Source of the DNA: an uncultured Pelagibacteraceae bacterium
GTDB lineage: Bacteria > Pseudomonadota > Alphaproteobacteria > Pelagibacterales > Pelagibacteraceae
Reading direction: 5' to 3'
Length of the DNA: 64,000 nucleotides
NCBI GenBank assembly: GCA_913045275.1
Contig: CAJWPG010000002.1
Location: 25,695-89,694, forward strand
Positions within the stretch are counted from its first letter, which is position 1, and every line of letters starts with the position of its first letter. A program made the translations under genes and the position numbers. The notes beneath the pieces are model-generated. The model did not search any database. It saw only the letters and a program-made list of their open reading frames with translations, and was not told the DNA's origin. Of the stretch, positions 20,772 to 28,914 are shown one piece after another.

Positions 20772-21424
20772 CAAAAAACATTAAAATAAATGAAACTTTA
20801 GAAAAGTATATTTCTAATAATTCGTACGACCTGCATCCCGTTCAAAAAGAAATAATAGAATACAACAATAAATTAGGAGAAATAAAAAAGCTGCAAATCT
20901 CAGTTACACAAGCATATTTTATGCAGTTACTAATAAAAATTAATAACGTACAGCAAATATTAGAAATTGGAACTTTTACGGGCTATAGCGCTTTATCAAT
21001 GGCCCTAGCAATGAAAGGCGAAGGATTTATTACTTGCTTAGACAAAAATAAAGAAACATCAGAAACCGCTAATATTTTTTTTAAAAAGGCAAAAGTAAAT
21101 AATAAAATTAATTTAATTATTGGGTCCGCTATTGAAAATTTAAATAATTTAATAAATGAAAAAAAATCTTTTGATTTAATATTCATTGATGCCGATAAAG
21201 AGAATTATATAAAATATTATGATTTATCTTTTGAATTATTATCAAACAATGGATTAATTTTAATAGATAATGTGTTGTGGAAAGGAGAAGTAATTAATAA
21301 TAATAAAAATGATAGGATGACAAATATAATTAAGGATTTTAACACATATATTAAAAATGATAAAAGAATTGAAAAAACTATTTTGCCAATAGGTGATGGT
21401 GTTACTATCTGTAGAAAATTATAA
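20768..21424 (+). CDS. Class I O-methyltransferase, possibly TrmR-like tRNA 5-hydroxyuridine methyltransferase
   Basis: SAM-dependent O-methyltransferase of the caffeoyl-CoA OMT/YrrM type (218 residues). SAM motif [15 protein letters not shown] is near residue 65, the metal/catalytic motif FIDADKENY near 140, and [10 protein letters not shown] near 168. It starts with GTG overlapping the gatB stop and its own stop overlaps the trhO start by one base. B. subtilis TrmR, of the same family and size, methylates 5-hydroxyuridine-34 of tRNA, the product of TrhO-type enzymes, so the pairing suggests that role. The family also contains small-molecule methyltransferases, so the specific function is inference. 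Confidence 0.85.
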   Translation: MTKNIKINETLEKYISNNSYDLHPVQKEIIEYNNKLGEIKKLQISVTQAYFMQLLIKINNVQQILEIGTFTGYSALSMALAMKGEGFITCLDKNKETSETANIFFKKAKVNNKINLIIGSAIENLNNLINEKKSFDLIFIDADKENYIKYYDLSFELLSNNGLILIDNVLWKGEVINNNKNDRMTNIIKDFNTYIKNDKRIEKTILPIGDGVTICRKL

Positions 21425-22323
21425 TGTATTATATTTCAGGTCTATATAAGTTCAAAAAAATTATACAGATTAATAACAAAAAGGAAATTTTAAAAAGCTT
21501 TTTTATAAAAAACAAAATTAAAGGGTTAATAATAATTTCAAAAGAGGGAATTAATGGCACGATAGCCAGTAAAAAAATAAATTTAAATTTTGCAATAGAA
21601 GAAATTAAGAAAATATTTAATTTTAAAAATTACGATAGTAAAAGTTTATCAATAAGTAAATTTCAACCGTTTCGAAGATCAAAAGTTAAAATAAAAAATG
21701 AAGTCGTTCCAATGGGAATTAAAGTTTCAAAAAGAAGAACAAGAGGTCACGTAGAACCAAAAAAATGGAACAGCATTATTTCAAATAAAAATAATCTTGT
21801 TATCGATGCGAGAAAACCATTTGAATATAATGTTGGTACTTTCAAAAATGCAATTAATCCTAATATCAATAATTTTATAGAATTTCCAAAATATTTGAAA
21901 AAAATAAACAAAAAAACTCCAATTGCCATGTTTTGTACTGGAGGCATAAGATGTGAAAAAGCATCTATATACTTAGAAAAAAAAGGTTTTAAAAAAATAT
22001 TTCAATTAAAAGGCGGTATTATTAACTATTTAGACAAAGTAAAAAAAAATAAATCATTATGGAAAGGTGAATGTTTTGTTTTTGATAATAGGATCTCTCT
22101 CAAACATAATTTAATTGTTGGAACCTATTCAATGTGTAGTGGATGTAGAAAACCTATATCTAGAAAGGACAAAAAATCAAATAAATACGAAAAAGGTGTT
22201 TCTTGTCCAAGATGCCATGATAATTTAACTAGCTCACAAAGAGAAAGATTTAGAATGAGGCAAAAACAAATTTTAATTGCAAAAAAAACCGGTAAAAAGC
22301 ATATTTTTCAAAAAGAATATTAA
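21424..22323 (+). CDS. trhO: tRNA uridine(34) hydroxylase, rhodanese family
   Basis: TrhO (formerly YceA) uses O2 to make 5-hydroxyuridine at the wobble position. The order is family-typical: an N-terminal acylphosphatase-like region (GLIIISKEGINGTIA about residues 34-48), a rhodanese domain with RRTRGHVEPKKWN and the cysteine loop FCTGGIRCEKAS, and a C-terminal zinc-like cluster (CSGCRKPI ... CPRCHD). The length of 299 is normal. Its start overlaps the preceding methyltransferase, a likely partner. Confidence 0.93.
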   Translation: MYYISGLYKFKKIIQINNKKEILKSFFIKNKIKGLIIISKEGINGTIASKKINLNFAIEEIKKIFNFKNYDSKSLSISKFQPFRRSKVKIKNEVVPMGIKVSKRRTRGHVEPKKWNSIISNKNNLVIDARKPFEYNVGTFKNAINPNINNFIEFPKYLKKINKKTPIAMFCTGGIRCEKASIYLEKKGFKKIFQLKGGIINYLDKVKKNKSLWKGECFVFDNRISLKHNLIVGTYSMCSGCRKPISRKDKKSNKYEKGVSCPRCHDNLTSSQRERFRMRQKQILIAKKTGKKHIFQKEY

Positions 22324-22338
22324 TTTCAATATTTAAAA

Positions 22339-23694
22339 ATGAATTTATTAAAAGACAATATACCACAATTAGTTAGAAAACTTGCTATTCCAGCAAGTAT
22401 TGGAACTCTTTTTCAAACACTTTATAATATTGTTGATACATTTTATGCTGGCAGAATATCTCCAGAAGCTCTATCAGCTTTAAGCAAATCTTTTCCTATT
22501 TATTTTATAATTATAGCTGCATCGATTGGTGTAACTGTAGCAGGAACTTCTTTGATTGGAAATAGTATTGGCGAAAGAGATGAAAATAAAGCTTTAAATT
22601 ATTTTACACATATTATTTTTTTTGGGATTGTTATTTCAATAATTATTTCTTTATTTGGATTAAATTATTCAGAAAAAATATTCCAAATTATGGGTTCTTC
22701 AAATGAAGTTACTAATCTAGGTCTTCAATATACAGACATTATATTTTATGGATCTATATTTTTCATTTCAGTAGTTTCATTAAACTCTTTATTACATGCA
22801 GAAGGAGATACAAAAACATATAGAAATGTTTTGATCTTATCTTTTTTATTAAATATAATTTTAAATCCTATATTAATATTTGGATTTCTATTTATTCCTG
22901 CGATGGGTGTAAAAGGTATTGGTGTAGCGACAATTATATCTCAATTATTATCTTTTATAATTATTTTAAAAAAGGTTTTAGAAAATAATAGAGTTAGAAA
23001 AATAAATAAAGAATATTTTTTACTTAAATTAATATATTTTAAAAATATTTTTTTTCAATCGATGCCAATAATTGTATCTATTTGTGCATATTCATTCGCA
23101 AGTGCAATTATTTTTATTTATGTTGGCCAAGAAGGTGAATATGCTACTGCAGGTTATGGTGCTGCATCCAGATTTGAACAAATTTTATTTCTACCAGTTT
23201 TGGGAATAAACACAGCCATTATTTCTATTATTGCTCAAAATTATGGTGCTATGAATTTTGATAGAATAAGATTGACTTTCTTTACAGCAATTAAATATGC
23301 ACTTTCTATAATGTTTTTTGCTGCAATATTAGTATTTGTTCTAGCAGATGTTGTGACTAGTATGTTCTCAAATAATCCTGAAGTAATAGATTATGGAAAA
23401 AGATATTTAAGAATTTCTGCAATTGTATTGCCAGCTTATCCATTATTTTTTATTTCAAATGGATTTTTTATGTCATTAAAAAAATCTGAAAATGCAATGA
23501 TTTCCAATGTTTTTAGAAATTTACTTATACCTATTTTAGTTTTTTATTTGGCAAAATATTATAGCGCTGACTTTAATACTTTCTTTTGGTTATGGGTAAT
23601 ATTTAATTGGACTTACTCATTGATATATTTATCTATAGTCCTATATTATTTAAGAAATCAATTAGATAAATCTAGAGCTGTCGTTAAGCCATGA
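22339..23694 (+). CDS. MATE-family efflux transporter
   Basis: Twelve hydrophobic helices over 451 residues, with the two-fold MATE/NorM organisation (PASIGTLFQTLYNIVDTFYAG near the N-terminus, and a second half beginning around residue 230). Such proteins export cationic drugs or metabolites using Na+ or H+ gradients; the substrate is not predictable. The gene ends 33 bases inside the 3-prime end of convergent soxG, so their mRNAs are antisense over that stretch. It lies 15 bases after trhO and could share its transcript. Confidence 0.92.
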   Translation: MNLLKDNIPQLVRKLAIPASIGTLFQTLYNIVDTFYAGRISPEALSALSKSFPIYFIIIAASIGVTVAGTSLIGNSIGERDENKALNYFTHIIFFGIVISIIISLFGLNYSEKIFQIMGSSNEVTNLGLQYTDIIFYGSIFFISVVSLNSLLHAEGDTKTYRNVLILSFLLNIILNPILIFGFLFIPAMGVKGIGVATIISQLLSFIIILKKVLENNRVRKINKEYFLLKLIYFKNIFFQSMPIIVSICAYSFASAIIFIYVGQEGEYATAGYGAASRFEQILFLPVLGINTAIISIIAQNYGAMNFDRIRLTFFTAIKYALSIMFFAAILVFVLADVVTSMFSNNPEVIDYGKRYLRISAIVLPAYPLFFISNGFFMSLKKSENAMISNVFRNLLIPILVFYLAKYYSADFNTFFWLWVIFNWTYSLIYLSIVLYYLRNQLDKSRAVVKP

Positions 23695-24222
23695 CCATAG
23701 ATGATTTGAAAAAGATCTTCTAACAAATAAGTTTAAATCATTATTATTTTTGTTATGGATAATTACATCTATATGATTCACAATTGTTTGCACTACTGAC
23801 CTTTTGTTAGATTTAAAACTAGTAAAATTAAACGGACAAGAGCCAGCAAGTAATTCATATACATTATCACCTTTTAAGTTAATCATAACCCAATGATCAG
23901 TTACATTGGTTACAGAACCATAATTAAGTTTTGATATAGAATTAACTAGTTCACTTTCTAGTTTATCATAATCATTCGATTTTATTATGTCATTTGAATA
24001 AAGCAACCATTCATCAGGACTCAACCAAAGTAGATTTAAATCTTCATTTAGAGATGAAGTATTTGCTTCAACAGGAGGCATAATTGAAAGAACCTGTCCA
24101 ATATTTGATATAAATTCTCTTTTTTTACCTCTTAAATTTAGTTTAAATGTTGATTCAATTTCTGAAATTTTAAGTTTGTTGTATTCTTTTGTATCGTTAA
24201 TTGGTGAATTATAATTAAGCAT
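23662..24222 (-). CDS. soxG: Sarcosine oxidase subunit gamma
   Basis: Gamma subunit (186 residues) of heterotetrameric sarcosine oxidase, which demethylates sarcosine to glycine and passes the one-carbon unit to tetrahydrofolate. The GcvT-like features LWLSPDEWLLYS and SVTNVTDHWVMINLKG are recognisable, as is the closing ALxxRxSF-like VRRSFSNHLWSWL. It starts eight bases before the end of soxA. Its 3-prime end overlaps the MATE gene. Confidence 0.93.
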   Translation of the reverse strand: MLNYNSPINDTKEYNKLKISEIESTFKLNLRGKKREFISNIGQVLSIMPPVEANTSSLNEDLNLLWLSPDEWLLYSNDIIKSNDYDKLESELVNSISKLNYGSVTNVTDHWVMINLKGDNVYELLAGSCPFNFTSFKSNKRSVVQTIVNHIDVIIHNKNNNDLNLFVRRSFSNHLWSWLNDSSRFI

Positions 24223-27220
24223 ATAGCTTCTTATTTTCTTTATCTAAAAAAACAGTATCGGAGATAGTTACGCCAATTGTTTTATTACTCATAGGCACAA
24301 ACATTTTTTGGCCTTTTAATTTTTTGCCATTTTTTATCACAGCTAATGCAATTGATTTATTTAAATTTGGACTAAAATAACTAGAAGTTACATGTCCAAG
24401 CATTTCAATTGGCTTTTTATTAGTTTCGGAAACTATTTGTGCTCCTTCTTCTAAAACTTCTTTAGGATCATCCGTTAATAAACCAACTAATTGTTTTCTG
24501 TTTTCTCTGATTGTATCACTTCTGTACAAAGATCTCTTACCAATAAAATCATATTTCTTTTTACTAATTATCCAATCCATCTGTAAGTCAACTGGCGTAA
24601 TAGTTCCATCTGTATCTTGGCCAGCTATAATAAATCCTTTTTCCGCTCTAAGTAAGTGCATAGTTTCAGTTCCATAAGGTGTAATGTTAAACTCTTTGCC
24701 TGCTTCATAACATTTTTCCCAAACAGATTTTCCATATGAAGATCGAATATTAATTTCATAACTATGTTCGCCTGTAAAACTAATTTTCATAACTCTACAT
24801 TTGACATCATCAATTACTGCGTGTTTAAAAGACATATGAGGGAATTCTTTATCTGATAATTTTAAATCAGGAATTACTTTTGCAATAATTTTTTTTGAAT
24901 TAGGTCCGCAAATACTTACTGTTGCATAATGATCGGTAACTGAAGTTAAATAAACATCTAGTTCTGGCCATTCTGTTTGTAAATAATCTTCTAATTTAGA
25001 AAGAACATTAGCTGCACCCCCAGTAGTCGTAGTCATTATGTAATGATTTTCATCTAATCTTGTAGTAACACCATCGTCATAAACCATTCCATCTTCATTT
25101 AGCATAAGACCATATCTACATTTACCAACCTCTAATTTTGACCATGCATTTGTGTAAACTCTGTTTAAAAATTCTGAAGCATCAGTCCCTTGAATATCTA
25201 TTTTACCAAGTGTTGAAGCATCTAAAATACCAGCACTTTCTCTTGCTGCTCTACTTTCTCTTTGAACAGCTTTATCCATATTTTCACCTTCTTGTGGATA
25301 ATACCAAGCTCTCTTCCATTGACCTACATTTTCAAATTCAGCTTTATGTTCAACATGCCAATTGTGCATAGGAGTTTTTCTTGTGATATCAAAAAATTCT
25401 CCAACATTTCTTCCAACAATTGCTCCAAAAGTTAATGGAGTATAAGGAGGTCTAAATGTAGTTGTTCCTAATTCATTCATTTTAATCCCAGTAGTTTCAG
25501 CAATAATTCCAAGAGCATGCATATTTGAAAGTTTTCCTTGATCGGTACCCATACCAGTTGTTGTATATCTTTTTACGTGTTCAATTGATTTGAAACCTTC
25601 TCTTAAAGCTAATTTTACATCTTTTGCAGTTGAATCGTTTTGAAAATCTAAGAATGGTTTAGTTTTACCCAAAGGTTTGTCCGAAGGTAGTAGCCAAATA
25701 TTTTTTTTATCTACTTCTTTAGAACAATTTATTTCTAAATTTTCATAGTCTGATTTATTTATATTTAAAAATTCTTTAACTAGATTATTTGAATTATTAA
25801 CAACATCATCCAAATCAAAATCACCATTGCATGAACCTATGCTTATTTGTTCAGAAGGAGATTTATCAGTTATGAAAACATTATCTTTATCTCTAAATTT
25901 CAGCTTACCGCCTGATTGTGTGAATAAATGTACTCTTGGAGTCCAGCCTCCAGAAATACCTAAGCAATCGCATTCTTCTTTTATTTTATTTCCCTCTACT
26001 CTAGTACCATCTTCAGATAGTTTCATTAATTCAACTGAATTAATTCTTTTATAACCATTAGTATTAACAACTGTATGATTCCAATGAATTTTTATACCTA
26101 ATTTTTCAGCCTGTTTGACTATTGATGAATTGGATTTATTTCTTATATCAATTACTGAATTAATTGTAGCACCGCTACTATTTAAAGAGATAGCTGTTTC
26201 ATAAGCCGTGTCATTGTTTGTAAATAATGATATTTTTTGACCACATTTGACACCATAATAATCTAAGTATTTTTTAATAGAAGATGAAAGAATAATCCCC
26301 GGTCTATCATTATTATTAAAAATTAATGGCCTTTCCATAGATCCTGTGGCTATAATTACTTTTTTTGCTCTAATTTTCCAAAGTCTTTGACGAATTTTGT
26401 CTTTTTTTTCATTTAAAATTAAGTGGTCAGTTAAGTTTTCTCTAGCTAAAAGATAATTGTAACTATGATATGCTGCCAATGTTGTTCTAGTTTTTACAGT
26501 TAAATTTTCAAAAGAATTTAAATTTTCAATTTCTTTTCTTAACCATTCATTTGAATTTGAGTTATTTATTTTAAAACATTCATTATTTTGAAAAAGAGTA
26601 GTTCCGCCTAGGGCATTTTTATCATCTAATAGAACTGTATTTAAGTTTTTATTAGCAGCTGTTTTAGCGGCAATTATTCCAGATATCCCTCCACCAATAA
26701 CTAAAACATCACAGTGCAAATATTTATGATCATAAATATCTTTATCAGGTTCAGTAGGCGATTTGCCTAATCCTGCAGATTTTCTTATAAAGTATTCATA
26801 TTTATCCCAAAAGCTAGCAGGCCACATGAATGTTTTATAGTAGAAGGCTGCAGGAATAAATGGAGAGAAAAAGTTATTTATTGCTCCAATATCAAAATTA
26901 ACACTCGGCCAGCAGTTTTGACTCGAAGCTTCTAATCCTTCGTACAATTCTATTTCTGTTGCTCTAGCATTAGGTTCGGTCATAGATGTATCATTTCCAA
27001 CTTGAACAATGGCATTAGGTTCTTCAGAACCACAAGTCATTATTCCTCTTGGTCTATGATATTTGAAGCTTCTACCTATAAGATGAATATTATTTGCTAA
27101 TAAAGCTGATGCTAGAGTATCACCCTTATACCCATATAAACTTTGATCATTAAATTTAAATGATATTCTATTATTTTGATCTACAAAATTTTTATTATTT
27201 ATTCTTAAATCTTTAGACAT
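24215..27220 (-). CDS. soxA: Sarcosine oxidase subunit alpha
   Basis: Large subunit (1001 residues) binding NAD and folate. Order: an N-terminal 2Fe-2S-like SoxA domain (SFKYHRPRGIMTCGSEEPNA), an FAD/NAD-binding oxidoreductase core with VLVIGGGISGIIAA near 175-188 and IIATGSMERPL, and a C-terminal GcvT aminomethyltransferase half (from about residue 610), including ILDASTLGKIDIQG and TGEHSYEI. The arrangement is standard for this family. It lies two bases after soxD. In SAR11-like bacteria this enzyme feeds glycine betaine or sarcosine breakdown into glycine and one-carbon oxidation. Confidence 0.97.
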   Translation of the reverse strand: MSKDLRINNKNFVDQNNRISFKFNDQSLYGYKGDTLASALLANNIHLIGRSFKYHRPRGIMTCGSEEPNAIVQVGNDTSMTEPNARATEIELYEGLEASSQNCWPSVNFDIGAINNFFSPFIPAAFYYKTFMWPASFWDKYEYFIRKSAGLGKSPTEPDKDIYDHKYLHCDVLVIGGGISGIIAAKTAANKNLNTVLLDDKNALGGTTLFQNNECFKINNSNSNEWLRKEIENLNSFENLTVKTRTTLAAYHSYNYLLARENLTDHLILNEKKDKIRQRLWKIRAKKVIIATGSMERPLIFNNNDRPGIILSSSIKKYLDYYGVKCGQKISLFTNNDTAYETAISLNSSGATINSVIDIRNKSNSSIVKQAEKLGIKIHWNHTVVNTNGYKRINSVELMKLSEDGTRVEGNKIKEECDCLGISGGWTPRVHLFTQSGGKLKFRDKDNVFITDKSPSEQISIGSCNGDFDLDDVVNNSNNLVKEFLNINKSDYENLEINCSKEVDKKNIWLLPSDKPLGKTKPFLDFQNDSTAKDVKLALREGFKSIEHVKRYTTTGMGTDQGKLSNMHALGIIAETTGIKMNELGTTTFRPPYTPLTFGAIVGRNVGEFFDITRKTPMHNWHVEHKAEFENVGQWKRAWYYPQEGENMDKAVQRESRAARESAGILDASTLGKIDIQGTDASEFLNRVYTNAWSKLEVGKCRYGLMLNEDGMVYDDGVTTRLDENHYIMTTTTGGAANVLSKLEDYLQTEWPELDVYLTSVTDHYATVSICGPNSKKIIAKVIPDLKLSDKEFPHMSFKHAVIDDVKCRVMKISFTGEHSYEINIRSSYGKSVWEKCYEAGKEFNITPYGTETMHLLRAEKGFIIAGQDTDGTITPVDLQMDWIISKKKYDFIGKRSLYRSDTIRENRKQLVGLLTDDPKEVLEEGAQIVSETNKKPIEMLGHVTSSYFSPNLNKSIALAVIKNGKKLKGQKMFVPMSNKTIGVTISDTVFLDKENKKLYA

Positions 27221-27222
27221 AT

Positions 27223-27498
27223 TTATTTTACAGGAGGTTTTTCGCCCATTTTATAGACGGCTTCAATTTTATCGTTAGAAGTATCTCTAACCATATTAAA
27301 CCATTTTCTACATCCATGAGCATGGTTCCATCTTTCAAATTGAACTCCTTTAATATTTTTTCTCATAAATAAAAAATCTGCCCATTGATCATCGTTTAAT
27401 TCGTTTGGTTGTTTAGGTCTTACAATGTGAGCTTCTCCTCCTGCGGAAAATTCACTTTGGTCTCTTTCACCACAATATGGACAGTTAATTAAAAACAT
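27223..27498 (-). CDS. soxD: Sarcosine oxidase subunit delta
   Basis: Small zinc-binding subunit of the tetramer (91 residues). Zinc ligands are recognisable as INCPYCGERDQSEFS at the N-terminus and HAHGCRKWF near residue 59-67, and the family pattern GGEAHIVRP is intact. It overlaps the soxB stop by one base and precedes soxA by two bases, so the four subunits are made from one coupled message. Confidence 0.96.
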   Translation of the reverse strand: MFLINCPYCGERDQSEFSAGGEAHIVRPKQPNELNDDQWADFLFMRKNIKGVQFERWNHAHGCRKWFNMVRDTSNDKIEAVYKMGEKPPVK

Positions 27499-28751
27499 TA
27501 GTGAGCTACTGCAGCTGCCCCGTGTTCATCAACAAGGTTGCCATTTACAAATCTGTTAATATTATAATCTGCATTTAATTTATGTGGTTCATCATTGGCT
27601 ATAGTATGAGCAAATAAATCACCAGATCCTGGTGTTGCTTTAAATCCACCAGTTCCCCATCCACAATTAAAATACAATCCTTTAATATGAGTTTTGCTAA
27701 TTATTGGACTGGCATCAGGGCAAATATCTACAATTCCTCCCCATTGTCTTAGCATTTTCATTCTGCTAAAGATAGGGTAGAGCTCTAATATAGCTTTTAG
27801 CGTTCCTTCAATAACATCATGACTTCCTCTTTGTGTATAAGAAACATAAGCATCTGTGCCGGCGCCTATAACTAGTTCTCCTTTATCTGATTGACTTATA
27901 TATGCATGAACAGCATTTGACATAACTACAGTATCTATAATTGGTTTTACTGGTTCTGAAACGAGTGCCTGTAAAGGTTTGCTCTCAAGAGGTAATTTTA
28001 AATCAACCATATTAGCAATAACACTTGAATGACCTGCGGCAACAACACCAATTTTTTTTGTTTTTATCAATCCTTTAGTTGTTTCAATACCTTCGACTGC
28101 ATCACCACTTCTTTTTATTCCTTTAACTTCACAATTTTGAATTATATCAACACCCATGCTATCAGCTCCTCTAGCATAACCCCAAGCAACAGCATCATGA
28201 CGAGCTGTACCAGCTCTTCTTTGTAGAGTACCACCTAAAACAGGATATCTAATATCGGGAGATGTATTTATTATAGGGCAAAAATTTTTTACTTCTTCAG
28301 TATTTAACCAAACTGAATCAATTTCATTTAGTCTATTTGCGTGAGTTCTTCTTTTTAAATCTCTTACATCTTGAAGATTATGAGCTAAATTCATTACACC
28401 TCTTTGACTAAACATTACATTGTAATTAAGCTCTTGAGACAGACCTTCCCAAATTTTTAAAGCGTGATCATATAATCCTGCGCTAGCATCCCAAAGATAG
28501 TTAGATCTAATTATAGTAGTGTTTCTTCCAGTATTACCTCCACCAATCCAGCTTTTTTCAACAACAGCTATATTTTTCATATTATGTTTTTTAGCCATGT
28601 AATAAGCTGTTGCTAAACCATGACCACCACCACCAATAATTACTGCATCATATTCTTTTTTAGGCTCAGGATCTCTCCAAGCTCTTTTCCAATTTTCGTG
28701 ATAGCTAAAAGCATTTTTTATTAGTGAAAATATAGAATATTTGTTTTTCAT
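27498..28751 (-). CDS. soxB: Sarcosine oxidase subunit beta
   Basis: Catalytic subunit (417 residues) with the FAD site; it oxidises sarcosine and passes electrons to FMN. The dinucleotide-binding fold is [19 protein letters not shown] near residues 35-53, then the [16 protein letters not shown] stretch around the covalent FMN-binding His/FAD region, and [15 protein letters not shown] near the C-terminus. It is the first gene of the soxBDAG operon. About 69 bp separate it from the divergent tRNA-Ser. Confidence 0.97.
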   Translation of the reverse strand: MKNKYSIFSLIKNAFSYHENWKRAWRDPEPKKEYDAVIIGGGGHGLATAYYMAKKHNMKNIAVVEKSWIGGGNTGRNTTIIRSNYLWDASAGLYDHALKIWEGLSQELNYNVMFSQRGVMNLAHNLQDVRDLKRRTHANRLNEIDSVWLNTEEVKNFCPIINTSPDIRYPVLGGTLQRRAGTARHDAVAWGYARGADSMGVDIIQNCEVKGIKRSGDAVEGIETTKGLIKTKKIGVVAAGHSSVIANMVDLKLPLESKPLQALVSEPVKPIIDTVVMSNAVHAYISQSDKGELVIGAGTDAYVSYTQRGSHDVIEGTLKAILELYPIFSRMKMLRQWGGIVDICPDASPIISKTHIKGLYFNCGWGTGGFKATPGSGDLFAHTIANDEPHKLNADYNINRFVNGNLVDEHGAAAVAH

Positions 28752-28770
28752 ATTTGCATGAAATTACTTG

Positions 28771-28806
28771 ATTAATATTGAATATTCAATGATTTCAAGT
28801 TACACA
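28771..28806. promoter_or_regulatory. Shared sox operon / tRNA-Ser promoter region with 14-bp palindrome
   Basis: A perfect palindrome ATTGAATATTCAAT lies at 28777-28790 in the 69-bp gap between soxB and the tRNA. On the minus strand, TTGAAA (28798-28793) and ATTAAT/TATTAA (about 28777-28771) are plausible -35/-10 elements flanking it. On the plus strand, TTGAAT (28778-28783) and TACACA (28801-28806) could serve the tRNA. The palindrome would sit in the sox promoter spacer, a good position for a repressor. Sequence-only prediction. Confidence 0.4.
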
Positions 28807-28820
28807 CTACAAACATAGAA

Positions 28821-28914
28821 GGAGAGTTGGGTGAGTTTGGTTTAAACCAGCAGGTTGCTAACTTGTCGTGCGTCGAAAGATGTACCGTGGGTTCGAATCC
28901 CACACTCTCCGCCA
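28821..28914 (+). tRNA. tRNA-Ser (anticodon GCU), CCA encoded
   Basis: The acceptor stem GGAGAGT pairs with ACTCTCC, followed by discriminator G and an encoded CCA. The anticodon stem (GCAGG/CTTGT with two G-U pairs) closes a loop reading TTGCTAA, so the anticodon is GCU, decoding AGC and AGU. A long variable arm typical of class II tRNA-Ser precedes the T arm GTGGG-TTCGAAT-CCCAC. The length without CCA is 91 nt. The stop codon of the convergent lytic transglycosylase begins at the very next base. Confidence 0.96.

Noticed and set aside
25138..26054. Plus-strand ORFs of 75-77 codons inside soxA
   Set aside because: They lie antisense to a well-conserved coding sequence and show no independent protein-like features.
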